Below are positions 1 to 8,420 of a stretch of 64,000 bases of DNA, in pieces. This stretch comes from Acidobacteriota bacterium (GTDB lineage: Bacteria > Acidobacteriota > Vicinamibacteria > Vicinamibacterales > SCN-69-37). A program made the translations under genes and the position numbers. The stretch lies in contig JADYYY010000021.1 of assembly GCA_020853395.1 (NCBI GenBank), forward strand, positions 1-64,000, read 5' to 3'. Each line of letters opens with the position of its first letter. Within the stretch, counting starts at the first letter, position 1. The notes beneath the pieces are model-generated. The model was not told the DNA's origin and ran no database searches. It saw only the letters and a list, made by a program, of their open reading frames with translations.

Positions 1-33
1 GGGCGCCGCGGCCGTGACACGGCCGCGGCGCCC
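1..33 (-). terminator. Perfect GC-rich hairpin downstream of pal
   Basis: Bases 1-15 and 19-33 are exact reverse complements around a 3-nt loop (gac), a 15-bp stem. It lies 26 bp beyond the pal stop codon on the minus strand, so it probably ends that transcript. Any U-tract would lie outside the window, so intrinsic termination cannot be confirmed. Confidence 0.5.
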
Positions 34-59
34 CGGCGATCGAAGCCGTCGGGCGGCGT

Positions 60-674
60 CTACTTCGCCGTGATGACGAAGTGGCCGCGGCGGTTCAGCG
101 ACCAGCAGCTCTCGGCCTCATCCGTGCAGACCGGCTGCTCCTCGCCCATCGTGACGATCGTGATACGCGTCGTCGGGACGCCGAGGCTGGCCAGGTAGTC
201 GCGGACGGCCGAGGCGCGGCGCTCGCCGAGCGCCAGGTTGTACTCGCTCGTCCCGCGCGAATCGGCGTGCCCTTCGACCGTCACCATGGTCGTCGTCCAC
301 TTCTTCATCCAGTCCGAGTTCTTCTGGAGGCTCGCACGCGCGGCGTCCGACAGATCGGCCTTGTCCAGGTCGAAGTACACGTCGTCGAGCGGCTTCTGCG
401 CGTTCAGCTCGGCGAGCGACAGCCGCGCGAACAGCTCGGCTTCCGTCGGCGGTGCCGGTGGAGGCGGCGGCGGAGGCGGCGGCGGTGGCGGAGGTGGAGG
501 CGGCGGCGCCGGCGCGGGAGGCGGGGGCGGCGGCGGTGGCGGGGGCTGCACGACCGGCGGCGGCTGCTTGCGGCACGCGGCCGAGAACGTCGCAAGACCC
601 GCACAGCCCACCATGAGGAGCAATGAGAGCGCGATCATCCGGCTTCTTGACGTCCGGCTTCTGTTGGAGGCCAT
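60..674 (-). CDS. pal: Pal-like OmpA-family peptidoglycan-associated lipoprotein
   Basis: Probable outer-membrane lipoprotein that binds peptidoglycan, the Pal component of Tol-Pal, which keeps outer membrane and cell wall attached during division. Of 204 residues, the first 33 form a basic and hydrophobic lipoprotein signal ending at Cys34 (SAAC lipobox; a second candidate is the earlier MVGC). A low-complexity Pro/Ala linker of about 40 residues follows, then an OmpA C-terminal domain with YFDLDKADL, GHADSRGTSEYN and the NLALGERRA...V..YL motif that binds diaminopimelate. The ATG at 674 is preferred over the upstream in-frame GTG at 683 because AAGAAGG lies about 8 nt before it. No tol genes are visible, but the window ends just downstream. 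Confidence 0.85.
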   Translation of the reverse strand: MASNRSRTSRSRMIALSLLLMVGCAGLATFSAACRKQPPPVVQPPPPPPPPPPAPAPPPPPPPPPPPPPPPPPAPPTEAELFARLSLAELNAQKPLDDVYFDLDKADLSDAARASLQKNSDWMKKWTTTMVTVEGHADSRGTSEYNLALGERRASAVRDYLASLGVPTTRITIVTMGEEQPVCTDEAESCWSLNRRGHFVITAK

Positions 675-712
675 TCCCTGCACCTTCTTTCTCCAGATGT
701 GAGTTGTGGCGA

Positions 713-741
713 GCTTAACGGGCTGAAAGTGTACCTGTCAA
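713..741 (-). promoter_or_regulatory. Candidate promoter for pal
   Basis: On the minus strand a perfect TTGACA (736-741) is followed after 17 nt by TTAAGC (713-718), a poor -10. The -35 match and the position about 40 nt before the pal start make it plausible, but the -10 is weak. Confidence 0.35.
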
Positions 742-802
742 TCAGCTTGCGACCGGAGCGCGCATCGGATCGCGGCGAGTCGCGACGATAGAATGCGCTC
801 CG

Positions 803-1540
803 ATGGAGCGGATGCTCGCGGCGACGCTGCGCGCCGAAGACACGCACTTCTGGTTTCGCGCGCTCCGGCGACAAGCGCAGCGGCTCCTCGACGACGCGCG
901 CGCATCGGCGACGCTCACGCGAATCGTCGACTGCGGCGCGGGCACGGGACGGAATCTGGACTGGCTGCGCCGGTACGCGCCTGCGATCGGCATCGAGCGG
1001 TCGTGGTTCGGATTGTCCGCGGGCCGCGCGCGCGGCCGCTCGATGATCGGCGGATCCGTGGCCGCCCTGCCGCTCTCCGACGGCTGCGCCGATCTCGTGA
1101 CGTCGTTCGACGTCCTCTACTGTCTCGACGACGAGACCGAGCGGAGGGCGATCGCCGAGATGTGGCGCGTGCTGCGGCCGGGCGGGATCGCGCTCCTCAA
1201 CGTCGCGGCGCTCGACGTCCTTCGCGGATCGCACTCGGCGCTGACGCACGAGCGCCGGCGCTACACGAAAACCCGTCTGTCGCGCCGGCTCACCGCCGCG
1301 GGGTTCCGCGTCGAGCGGCTCACCTACACGAACTGCGTGCTGTTTCCGGCCGCGCTGGCCACGCGCAGCCTGGAGCGGCTCACCGGGCGCGCGGCGGCGC
1401 CGTCGGAATCCGACCTGACGGTGCCGTCACGTCCGATCAACTGGCTGCTCGATCGGCTGCTCGCCGCCGAGGCGGCCTGGCTGCGTGTCGCCGACCTCCC
1501 GGTCGGCACGTCGATCATGGCCGTGGCGCGGAAACCCTGA
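803..1540 (+). CDS. Class I SAM-dependent methyltransferase
   Basis: A 245-residue Methyltransf_11-type protein. SAM-binding motif I is VDCGAGTGR (about 42-50), followed by an acidic strand-2 end (GIER) and the post-motif segment SFDVLYCLDD near 103-112; LRPGG marks the loop before strand 5. The C-terminal third is basic and alpha-helical with no substrate-defining motif I recognise, so the substrate is unknown. A TAGAAT hexamer (789-794) ends 8 nt before the ATG and no Shine-Dalgarno is visible, which fits a leaderless transcript. The gene is divergent from pal and convergent with larE. Confidence 0.75.
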   Translation: MERMLAATLRAEDTHFWFRALRRQAQRLLDDARASATLTRIVDCGAGTGRNLDWLRRYAPAIGIERSWFGLSAGRARGRSMIGGSVAALPLSDGCADLVTSFDVLYCLDDETERRAIAEMWRVLRPGGIALLNVAALDVLRGSHSALTHERRRYTKTRLSRRLTAAGFRVERLTYTNCVLFPAALATRSLERLTGRAAAPSESDLTVPSRPINWLLDRLLAAEAAWLRVADLPVGTSIMAVARKP

Positions 1541-1667
1541 ACGGTCCAAGCGCCACGAACCGGGCGGATAGCGGAGGCAGGCCGTGGGGCCGCGGTGAAC
1601 GGACGCTCTCTGCCGGGCGGCTGCTCGCCGTCGGCGCGCCGACGACGCTGGCGGCCAGCCTGCGCCG
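1541..1667. other. Convergent intergenic gap with 16-bp palindrome
   Basis: This 127-bp gap separates the 3' ends of the methyltransferase and larE. It holds a perfect 16-bp palindrome, CGTCGGCGCGCCGACG, at 1629-1644, which could serve as a two-way transcription stop. I see no gene in it. Confidence 0.35.
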
Positions 1668-2513
1668 CTACACCGGACGGAGCTTCAGCCCTTCGTTCAG
1701 GCTGCCGAGCCGATAGCCGCGCAGGTCGAGCGCGACGTATCGGAAGCCGAGCGCCCGCAGCGCCTCGTCGATGGCGCCGGCAACCTCGGGGTCGAGCGCC
1801 CGAGGCATCTCGTCACGTCCGATCTCGAGCCGGGCGACCTCGCCATGGTGTCGGACGCGAAGGATCCGGAAGCCCAAGCCTCGCAGTGCATCTTCGGCCT
1901 GCTCGATGACGCGAAGCTTGTCGGGGGTGACTTCCGAGTAGTACGGAATCCGCGAGGACAGGCATGCCGAGGCCGGCTCGTCCCACGTCGGCAGCCCGGC
2001 TTCGCGCGAGAGCCGGCGGATGTCCTCTTTGGTGAGGCCCGCTTCGTCGAGCGGGCTGATGACGCCGAACTCCTGCGCGGCGCGCCGGCCGGGCCTGTAG
2101 TCGCCGCGGTCGTCGGCGTTGCTGCCGTCGGCGACGGCAGCGAAGCCCCGGTCGGCCGCGAGCCTCGCCAGGTGCGAATACAACTCCGTCTTGCAGTGAT
2201 AGCAGCGATCCGGATGGTTGGCGCGGTACTCGGGGCGCTCGAGCTCCGCCGTCCGGATCACCTCGTGGCGCAACCCGAAGTCCCGCGCGATCGCCAGCGC
2301 CATGGCGCGGTGCCGTTCGGGATAACTGTCGCTGTCGGCGGTGATCGAGAGCGCGCGATCGCCGAGCGCACGCGTCGCCGCCCAGGCCAGGAATGCCGAG
2401 TCGACGCCGCCGCTGTAAGCCACGACGAGCGACGGCAGCGCCCGCAGCAGGCGATCCAGCGCGGCCTCACGTTCACGCAGTTCGTCGCCGGCAGCCGGAT
2501 CGAAATCACCCAT
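1668..2513 (-). CDS. larE: LarE-like ATP-dependent sacrificial sulfur transferase
   Basis: LarE family enzymes adenylate a pyridinium substrate and donate their own cysteine sulfur to it, building the nickel-pincer cofactor of lactate racemase-type enzymes. The 281-residue protein has the PP-loop ATP pyrophosphatase motif YSGGVDSA (33-40), the ADSDSYP loop, DRCYHCK (102-108) and the ASACLSSRIPY segment whose Cys184 aligns with the sacrificial cysteine. The ATG at 2513 overlaps the preceding stop as TGATG; an in-frame GTG at 2516 is possible. It is translationally coupled to the LysW-like gene upstream. No larA, larB or larC is in the window, so the acceptor enzyme is unknown. Confidence 0.85.
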   Translation of the reverse strand: MGDFDPAAGDELREREAALDRLLRALPSLVVAYSGGVDSAFLAWAATRALGDRALSITADSDSYPERHRAMALAIARDFGLRHEVIRTAELERPEYRANHPDRCYHCKTELYSHLARLAADRGFAAVADGSNADDRGDYRPGRRAAQEFGVISPLDEAGLTKEDIRRLSREAGLPTWDEPASACLSSRIPYYSEVTPDKLRVIEQAEDALRGLGFRILRVRHHGEVARLEIGRDEMPRALDPEVAGAIDEALRALGFRYVALDLRGYRLGSLNEGLKLRPV

Positions 2514-2779
2514 CACTCTTCCCAGTCGTCGTCCTTCTCGTCCTCGGTGTCCTCGTCGTCGTCGAACTCCTCGTCCTCGACGTCCTCACCGGCCTCTTCG
2601 TCGTCCTCGTCTTCGTCGTCTTCTTCTTCGTCGTCGCTCTCGAACTCGAGCGGGCTGGTGCTGGCGACGCGCAGGCGGCTGCCGCACTCTTCACAGTCCC
2701 ACGGATCACCGACCTCCATCTCGTCGAGATCGTCGTCGTCGATCTCCAGTTCCACGTCGCATTCGGGGCAGGTCGCCAT
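2513..2779 (-). CDS. LysW-like zinc-ribbon protein with acidic tail
   Basis: This 88-residue protein has an N-terminal zinc ribbon (CPEC at 4-7, CEEC at 29-32) resembling LysW, the amino-group carrier of the alpha-aminoadipate lysine pathway. After the ribbon comes a SPLEFE segment like LysW's and then an acidic Asp/Glu tract of about 40 residues, much longer than in LysW, ending in Asp-Trp-Glu-Glu. LysW proteins end in a similar acidic-Trp-x-Glu and are modified on the terminal Glu. GGAGAT precedes the ATG. No LysX/ArgX ligase is nearby; the only coupled partner is larE (TGATG overlap). A carrier role is inference; it may only be a zinc-ribbon protein. Confidence 0.7.
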   Translation of the reverse strand: MATCPECDVELEIDDDDLDEMEVGDPWDCEECGSRLRVASTSPLEFESDDEEEDDEDEDDEEAGEDVEDEEFDDDEDTEDEKDDDWEE

Positions 2780-2895
2780 TCGATCTCCTTCGTGGGGCCG
2801 TGACGAATCAGCGGTTCGTCCCCCTGCTGCTGAAATCGCTCGCCGTCGTACTTCAGTCGATTATAGTGACCACGGAGAAAGCGGCGTCAAGTGCG

Positions 2896-3564
2896 ATGTC
2901 AACGAAGACGGTTCTGATCGCGCACCGGCAGGCGGCCGTGCGCGATCGCTTCGCGGTGGCGCTCGCCGACGCGCGGCACGGCTGCGTGCTGACCGACTCG
3001 GAGGACGCGGCGATGGAGGCCGCCGCGCACCAGCCGTTCGACTTGGCGGTCGTCGATCTCGGGCTCTCCGCCACGCCCGTGGCGTTCGTGCGCCGGCTGG
3101 CGGGCCGCGCGGTGCCGGTCATGGTCTTCTCGGGCAGCGTGCCGACCGCCGCCGAGATCCCGCCGCTCGCGGCGCTGAACGTGAGCTACGTGAACGAGTA
3201 CGCGAGCACCGCGCAGATCCTTCCCGCGCTCGCGCCGCGCCTCTTCCCCGACAGCTTCAACCGCCGCGTGAACGTCCGGGCCGCGATCGGCGTGCCGGTC
3301 ACCTACCGTGCCGGCGATCTCGTCGCCGGCGCCGTCACGCTCGACCTCGGCCGCGGCGGCGTCGCCATCCGGACGATGACGCCGCTCGCCAAGGGCACGC
3401 CGATCCAGGTCCGGTTCCGGCTGCCCGGCGTCCCCCAGGAGATCGACGCGAGCGGTCTGGTCGCCTGGAGCGACATCAGGGTCGGGATGGGCGTCCAGTT
3501 CGATCGCGTCTCGGCGACCGACCAGCGAACGATCGAAGGGTTCGTCGAGGCGCAAACGCGGTGA
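2896..3564 (+). CDS. Receiver-like plus PilZ domain protein
   Basis: A 222-residue two-part protein. Residues 1-115 look like a degenerate response-regulator receiver (TVLIAHRQAAVRDRF, then DLAVVDLG and VMVFSG in the expected order). Residues about 120-222 form a PilZ-type domain: RRVNVR followed by VTLDLGRGGVAI matches the RxxxR and (D/N)xSxxG-like c-di-GMP-binding signature, with Gly in place of the usual Ser. It probably reads c-di-GMP or is a non-binding derivative. The ATG at 2896 is chosen because the receiver fold begins there; upstream in-frame starts back to 2800 are possible. It is divergent from the LysW-like/larE pair. Confidence 0.7.
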   Translation: MSTKTVLIAHRQAAVRDRFAVALADARHGCVLTDSEDAAMEAAAHQPFDLAVVDLGLSATPVAFVRRLAGRAVPVMVFSGSVPTAAEIPPLAALNVSYVNEYASTAQILPALAPRLFPDSFNRRVNVRAAIGVPVTYRAGDLVAGAVTLDLGRGGVAIRTMTPLAKGTPIQVRFRLPGVPQEIDASGLVAWSDIRVGMGVQFDRVSATDQRTIEGFVEAQTR

Positions 3565-3586
3565 GCGCCGGCGGAACCTCCGGCGC
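3565..3586 (+). terminator. Hairpin after the PilZ gene
   Basis: GCGCCGG (3565-3571) pairs with CCGGCGC (3580-3586) around an 8-nt loop, immediately after the stop codon. There is no U-run, so it may be a weak or factor-dependent terminator. Confidence 0.35.
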
Positions 3587-3601
3587 CGACTATTCGTCAA
3601 G

Positions 3602-3631
3602 TTGACACGTCTTTTCGGCAGGCACTACGAT
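3602..3631 (+). promoter_or_regulatory. Sigma70-type promoter for the ABC/DUF4340/dacB unit
   Basis: Perfect TTGACA at 3602-3607, an 18-nt spacer, then TACGAT at 3626-3631. This is the best sigma70-type promoter in the window. It would give a leader of about 85 nt before the ABC ATPase start at 3725. Confidence 0.65.
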
Positions 3632-3724
3632 CCGAGGTTGTAACCAAGCCGTTTTCCAAGGTTTACACCCATCCTTGCGGGCCTCTTCCGGGTCCGCGGT
3701 TCATCCCTGCCGGGGGACGCACGC

Positions 3725-4687
3725 ATGATCGAGGTCCAACACCTCACGAAGCGATACGGGCCGTTCACGGCCGTCGACGACGTCAGCTTTCGAGTCGAAA
3801 AGGGCGAGATCCTCGGATTCCTCGGGCCCAACGGGGCGGGCAAGACGACGACGATGCGCGTGCTGACCGGCTACATGCCGGCCACCGAGGGCAAAGCGGT
3901 CGTCGCCGGATACGACGTGTTCGAGCAGCCGCTCGAGGCCAAGCGACGAACCGGGTATCTTCCCGAGACGCCGCCGCTCTATCCCGACATGACGGTGCGC
4001 GAGTACCTGACGTTCGTCGCGCGCCTGAAGCTGGGCCGCACGTCCAAGGCCGAGCGGAACGCCCGGGTCGAGTCCGCGATGCGGAAGACGCACGTGGACG
4101 ACATGGCGAACCGCCACTGCGCCAAGCTCTCCAAGGGCTACCGCCAGCGCGTCGGGCTGGCCCAAGCGCTGATCCACGATCCGGAGGTGCTGATCCTCGA
4201 CGAGCCCACGGCCGGGCTCGACCCGAAGCAGATCATCGAGACGCGGGACCTCATCCGTGGCCTGGCCGGCGATCACACGATCGTGCTGAGCACGCACATC
4301 CTTCCCGAGGTCGCCCAGACCTGCCAGCGCGTCGTCATCATCAACAAGGGCCGGGTCGTCGCGGTCGATTCGCCGGAGAACCTGACCCACCAGTTGAAGG
4401 GCGCGGCGACGCTGTACGTGCAGGTCGACGCCCCGGACGGCGGCGCCGTCGAGACGCTGACGCAGGTGCCGGGCGTGCTGTCGGTCTCGGTCGCCGATCG
4501 ACACGGGACGCTCGTCGGCTACGAAGTCGAGGCCGCGCCGAACCATGACATCCGCCGCGAGATCGCCCGAGCCATCGTCAACCGCGGCTGGGGCCTGCTC
4601 GAGCTGCGTCCGATGCGGATGAGCCTCGAGGAGATCTTCCTCCAGTTGACGACCGAGGAACAGCCCGAGGAGGCCGCCCATGCGTAG
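3725..4687 (+). CDS. ABC transporter ATP-binding protein (GldA-like)
   Basis: A 320-residue ATPase subunit of an ABC-2-type exporter. Walker A is GPNGAGKTT (34-42), the signature is LSKGYRQRVGLAQAL, and Walker B with the following D-loop is LILDEPTAGLDP, followed by the switch histidine in LSTHILPE. The C-terminal extension of about 90 residues is typical of DrrA/GldA-class subunits. It overlaps the next permease by 8 nt. With the permease and a GldG-type protein it forms the gldA-gldF-gldG arrangement, which is found both in gliding bacteria and in many non-gliding acidobacteria; the exported substrate is not known. Confidence 0.88.
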   Translation: MIEVQHLTKRYGPFTAVDDVSFRVEKGEILGFLGPNGAGKTTTMRVLTGYMPATEGKAVVAGYDVFEQPLEAKRRTGYLPETPPLYPDMTVREYLTFVARLKLGRTSKAERNARVESAMRKTHVDDMANRHCAKLSKGYRQRVGLAQALIHDPEVLILDEPTAGLDPKQIIETRDLIRGLAGDHTIVLSTHILPEVAQTCQRVVIINKGRVVAVDSPENLTHQLKGAATLYVQVDAPDGGAVETLTQVPGVLSVSVADRHGTLVGYEVEAAPNHDIRREIARAIVNRGWGLLELRPMRMSLEEIFLQLTTEEQPEEAAHA

Positions 4688-5456
4688 GTCGCTGACCAAC
4701 GTCGTCACGATTGCCGGCAAGGAGCTGCGCGGCTACTTCGCCTCACCCGTCGCCTGGGTGACGATGGGGCTGTTCGCGGTGCTGTTCGGCTGGTTCTACA
4801 ACGTGCACCTCGACTACTTCGCGCGGGCGGCGATGCGCACGCAGTTCGGCCCGCCGCCGCCGCAGAACGTCAACAACGACATGATTCGGCCGCTGCTGCA
4901 GAACGCCAGCGTGCTCATGCTCTTCCTCCTGCCGATGATCACGATGCGGACCTACTCGGAGGAGAAGCGCTCGGGGACGATCGAGCTGCTCCTCACGGCG
5001 CCGGTGACCGACGTCGAGATCATTCTCGGCAAGTTCCTCGGCGTGGTCGGCCTGTACCTCGGCCTGCTGGGCGTCACGCTGCTCTACGTGCTGCTGCTGT
5101 TCGGCGTGGGATCGCCCGAGTGGCGGCCGCTCATCTCCGGCTACCTCGGCCTGCTGCTGCTCGGCGGGTGCTTCATCTCGGCGGGCCTGTTCATCTCGAG
5201 CACGACGAAGAACCAGATGGTGGCGGGCGCCGCGACGTTCGTCGTCTCGCTGATGTTCTGGATCATCAGTTGGTTCGCCGACAGCGCCGGTCCCACGCTC
5301 GGTCCAATCCTGAACTACCTGTCCGTCACGCAGCACTTCGACGACTTCGGCAAGGGCGTGATCGACACGTCGCACGTGGTGTACTACCTGAGTTTCATTC
5401 TGTTCGGGCTGTTCCTGACGCTGAAGTCGGTGGACACCGAGCGGTGGAGAGGTTAG
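4680..5456 (+). CDS. ABC-2 type permease (GldF-like)
   Basis: A 258-residue membrane protein with about six hydrophobic segments, first near residues 23-40 (WVTMGLFAVLFGWFY) and last at the C-terminus (VVYYLSFILFGLFLTL). The RTYSEEKRSGTIELLLTAP motif (about 95-115) is diagnostic of ABC-2 permeases of the GldF/NosY group. The start overlaps the ATPase stop, so the subunits are co-translated, and GGAGAGG near its own 3' end is the ribosome binding site of the following gldG-like gene. Confidence 0.87.
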   Translation: MRRSLTNVVTIAGKELRGYFASPVAWVTMGLFAVLFGWFYNVHLDYFARAAMRTQFGPPPPQNVNNDMIRPLLQNASVLMLFLLPMITMRTYSEEKRSGTIELLLTAPVTDVEIILGKFLGVVGLYLGLLGVTLLYVLLLFGVGSPEWRPLISGYLGLLLLGGCFISAGLFISSTTKNQMVAGAATFVVSLMFWIISWFADSAGPTLGPILNYLSVTQHFDDFGKGVIDTSHVVYYLSFILFGLFLTLKSVDTERWRG

Positions 5457-5458
5457 CC

Positions 5459-7033
5459 GTGAAACGACTCTTCGGAGCCATCGGCTGGCTCGGCGTCGTG
5501 CTCGTCGTCGCCGCCGTCGTCCTGCGCGTCGTGCGCCCGGAGGCGCCGCAGTGGTCCCAGCGCCTGGCCCTGGCCGGCCTGGTCGTGACGCTGCTGTACG
5601 GGCTCACGCAATGGCGCGACATCGCGCGCTCGTTCCAGGGGCGCAACGTCAAGTACGGCTCGATCGCGGCGTCGAGCGTCGTCCTGGTGCTGGGCATCCT
5701 CGTCGGGCTGAACTGGATCGCGTCACGCCAGAACAAGCGGTGGGACCTCACGGCGGCCGGACAGTTCTCGCTGTCCGACCAGACGAAGAAGATCCTCGCC
5801 GAGCTGAAGCAGCCCCTGACGATCCGCGCATTCTACACGGGCGTCGCCGATCAGTACCGGGATCGGCTGAAGGAGTACGAGTACGCCTCGTCGCAGGTCA
5901 GCACGGAGTTCATCGACGCCGAGCGGAATCCGCTCGAGGCGCAGAAGCGGGAGATCACGACCGTCCCGACCTTCCTGATCGAGTACGCCGGCCGCACCGA
6001 GCGCGCCTCGTCGGACGACGAGCAGAGCCTGACGAACGCGTTGAAGAAGGTCATCGAGGGCAAGGCCAAGAAGGCCTACTTCGTCCAGGGGCACGGCGAG
6101 AAGGACCCGACCGCGTCCGATCCGAACGGCTACAGCGGGATCGCCGATGCGCTGAAGACCGACAACTTCGACGTGGCGCCGCTCACGCTCGCGCAGCAAG
6201 GCAGCGTGCCGGACGACGCGACGCTCCTGGTAATCGCGGGCCCGAAGACGGATCTGCTGCAGGGCGAAATCGACGCCGTGAAGGCGTTCCTCGCGCGTGG
6301 CGGCAAGGTGGCGCTGCTCATCGATCCGCCGGACAAAGGCACGGCGCCCGACGTGAGCCGGCTCATCGCGCTCGCGGAGGAGTGGGGCGTGGACGTCGGC
6401 AACGATCTCGTCGTCGACGCGAGCGGGCTGGGCCAACTGATCGGAACGGACGCGTCGGTGCCGATCGCGATGCCGGTCGCGCACCCGATCACCGAGAACT
6501 TCCGGGTGATGACGGCGTTTCCGCTCGCGCGATCGGTCGCGCCGGTCGAGGGCGGCCGAGGCGGCCACGTGCCGCAGAAGGTGCTCGAGACCAGCCCGCA
6601 GAGCTGGGCCGAATCGGATCTCGAGAGCCTGTACTCGACGGGGCGGCCGTCGCGCGATCCGGACAAGGGCGACAAGGCGGGCCCCGTGTCGATCGCCGCG
6701 GCCGTGTCGGCGGCCGCGACCAATGCCCCGGCCGCGCCGGCTGATGCCGCGCCCGACGCGCCCAAGCCCGAGACGCGCGTCGTCGTCGTCGGCGACAGCG
6801 ACTTCGCGTCGAACCGTGCGCTCGGTATCCAGGGCAACCGCGACCTGTTCCTGAACATGGCGAATTGGCTGGCCCAGCAGGAGGATCTCATCGCGATCCG
6901 CCCGCGCAGCCCGGAGAGCCGCCCGCTGACGATGACCGCGGATCAGCAGGCGATGGTGTTCTGGTTCACGATGGTGATCGTGCCGTTGCTGCTCATCGGC
7001 AACGGCGTGCGGGTCTGGTGGAAGAAGCGGTAA
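5459..7033 (+). CDS. GldG-like ABC transporter auxiliary membrane protein
   Basis: A 524-residue protein with three N-terminal transmembrane helices (about 5-25, 37-53, 66-86), a large periplasmic domain of the ABC_transp_aux type (QFSLSDQTKKIL, FYTGVADQYRDRL, GHGEKDP, VIAGPKTDLLQGEIDAVKAF) and a C-terminal helix followed by WWKKR. The family resembles a glutamine-amidotransferase fold without enzymatic residues and accompanies GldA/GldF exporters. The GTG at 5459 is chosen because GGAGAGG lies 6 nt before it; a longer open frame to 5120 overlaps the permease and is not used. An Ala/Pro-rich insertion (about residues 400-440) is a low-complexity linker. Confidence 0.85.
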   Translation: MKRLFGAIGWLGVVLVVAAVVLRVVRPEAPQWSQRLALAGLVVTLLYGLTQWRDIARSFQGRNVKYGSIAASSVVLVLGILVGLNWIASRQNKRWDLTAAGQFSLSDQTKKILAELKQPLTIRAFYTGVADQYRDRLKEYEYASSQVSTEFIDAERNPLEAQKREITTVPTFLIEYAGRTERASSDDEQSLTNALKKVIEGKAKKAYFVQGHGEKDPTASDPNGYSGIADALKTDNFDVAPLTLAQQGSVPDDATLLVIAGPKTDLLQGEIDAVKAFLARGGKVALLIDPPDKGTAPDVSRLIALAEEWGVDVGNDLVVDASGLGQLIGTDASVPIAMPVAHPITENFRVMTAFPLARSVAPVEGGRGGHVPQKVLETSPQSWAESDLESLYSTGRPSRDPDKGDKAGPVSIAAAVSAAATNAPAAPADAAPDAPKPETRVVVVGDSDFASNRALGIQGNRDLFLNMANWLAQQEDLIAIRPRSPESRPLTMTADQQAMVFWFTMVIVPLLLIGNGVRVWWKKR

Positions 7034-7052
7034 CGGACGAGGGTAGACGACG

Positions 7053-8420
7053 ATGCGCGGATCGCGTTCGCTGCTGGTGCTGCTGGTCGTCGCGCTCGGA
7101 CTCGGCGCCTACATCTACTTCGTCGAGTCGAAGCGGGACACGACCGACCCGTCGCTGAAACGGGACAAGGTCTTCGCCCTGGAGCCGGGAAAGATCGACG
7201 AGGTCGAGATCCACGCGGCGTCCGGCGAGATCACGACGCTGAAGAAGAACGGCGACGACTGGCAGATGGCCGCGCCGGTATCGACCGCCGCCGATGCCGG
7301 CACGGTGTCGTCGCTCGTGTCGAGCCTCGAGACCCTCGAGAAGCAGAAGACGCTCGAGGAGCATCCCTCGTCGGTGACGCCGTTCGGGCTGCAGCCGGCG
7401 CGGATCACCGTGACGTTCAGGGTCGCGGGCGACAGCAGCCCGCGCCGGCTGCTCATCGGCAACAAGACGCCCACGGGCGCCGATCTGTACGCGCAGGTGG
7501 AAGGCTCGCCCGCGGTCTTTCTGATCTCGGCCTATCTCGAGGACACGTTCAGCCGATCGACGTTCGATCTCCGCGACAAGTCGGTGCTGAAGTTCTCCCG
7601 CGATGCGGTCGACACGATCCGGCTCGAGCCGGCCGCCGGGCCCGCCGTGACGCTCGCGCGTAAGGGCACGGACTGGCGCGTGAGCCAGCCGGTCGACGTG
7701 CGCGCAGACTTCCTCGCGGTCGACGCCATCCTGAACCGCGTCTCGCAGGGACAGATGAAGGCGATCGTGGCGGGCGACGCGGCCCCGCCGTCCGCCGCCG
7801 ATCTGAAGAAGTTCGGCCTCGATCGGCCGCAGCTCGTGGCGACCTTCGGCGCCGGATCCAACAAGGCGGCGCTCGCGATCGGCGCCAATCAAGACGGCGG
7901 CAGCGTGTACGCGCGCGACCTCTCGAGGCCCCTCGTGTTCACCGTGGACGCCAGCGTGCTGACGGACATGAAGAAGACGCCGGCGGACCTGCGCGTGAAG
8001 GACGTGTTCGAGTTCAAGTCGTTCAATGCGCGGAGCTTCGAGCTGACGCGCGGCGGCGCGACGTATGCCTTCGAGAAGACCACGGCGGCTCAGGGGACGG
8101 AGGCCGCAGCGGATTCGTGGAAGCAGACGAAACCGGCCGCGAAGGACATGAACACCACCGGCGTGACCGACCTGCTGAACGCGTGGTCGAGCCTGCGCGC
8201 CGAATCGTTCACGGATCGCCCGCTCGCGAGCGGCGAGGACGTCGTCGTGGGCGTCACGTTCGGCGACGCCACGCCCCCTGACGCGGAACGGGTCACGTTC
8301 CGCAAGTCCGGGGACGTGGTACACGCGCTCCGTGCCGGCGAACCCGGCGCCGCCGTGATCCCGGTCGCCGAGTACCAGAAGGCCCTCATCCAGTTCAACG
8401 AGCTGACGGGCACGAAGTGA
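7053..8420 (+). CDS. DUF4340 domain protein
   Basis: A 455-residue protein anchored by one N-terminal transmembrane helix (residues 7-24, ending IYFVESKR) with repeated periplasmic DUF4340 modules: the pattern 'DVD.I.L....G..v.l.k.g..W....P' appears near 45-75 and again near 190-220. DUF4340 proteins regularly follow GldG-type genes; their molecular role is unknown. The start lies 19 bp after the gldG-like stop, and its stop overlaps the dacB start as GTGA, so the five genes from 3725 to 9946 form one transcription unit. Confidence 0.8.
   Translation: MRGSRSLLVLLVVALGLGAYIYFVESKRDTTDPSLKRDKVFALEPGKIDEVEIHAASGEITTLKKNGDDWQMAAPVSTAADAGTVSSLVSSLETLEKQKTLEEHPSSVTPFGLQPARITVTFRVAGDSSPRRLLIGNKTPTGADLYAQVEGSPAVFLISAYLEDTFSRSTFDLRDKSVLKFSRDAVDTIRLEPAAGPAVTLARKGTDWRVSQPVDVRADFLAVDAILNRVSQGQMKAIVAGDAAPPSAADLKKFGLDRPQLVATFGAGSNKAALAIGANQDGGSVYARDLSRPLVFTVDASVLTDMKKTPADLRVKDVFEFKSFNARSFELTRGGATYAFEKTTAAQGTEAAADSWKQTKPAAKDMNTTGVTDLLNAWSSLRAESFTDRPLASGEDVVVGVTFGDATPPDAERVTFRKSGDVVHALRAGEPGAAVIPVAEYQKALIQFNELTGTK

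Noticed and set aside
440-560. Poly-glycine open frame on the plus strand over pal
   Set aside because: It is the complement of the Pal proline-rich linker; the minus strand has lipoprotein signal, OmpA domain and Shine-Dalgarno.
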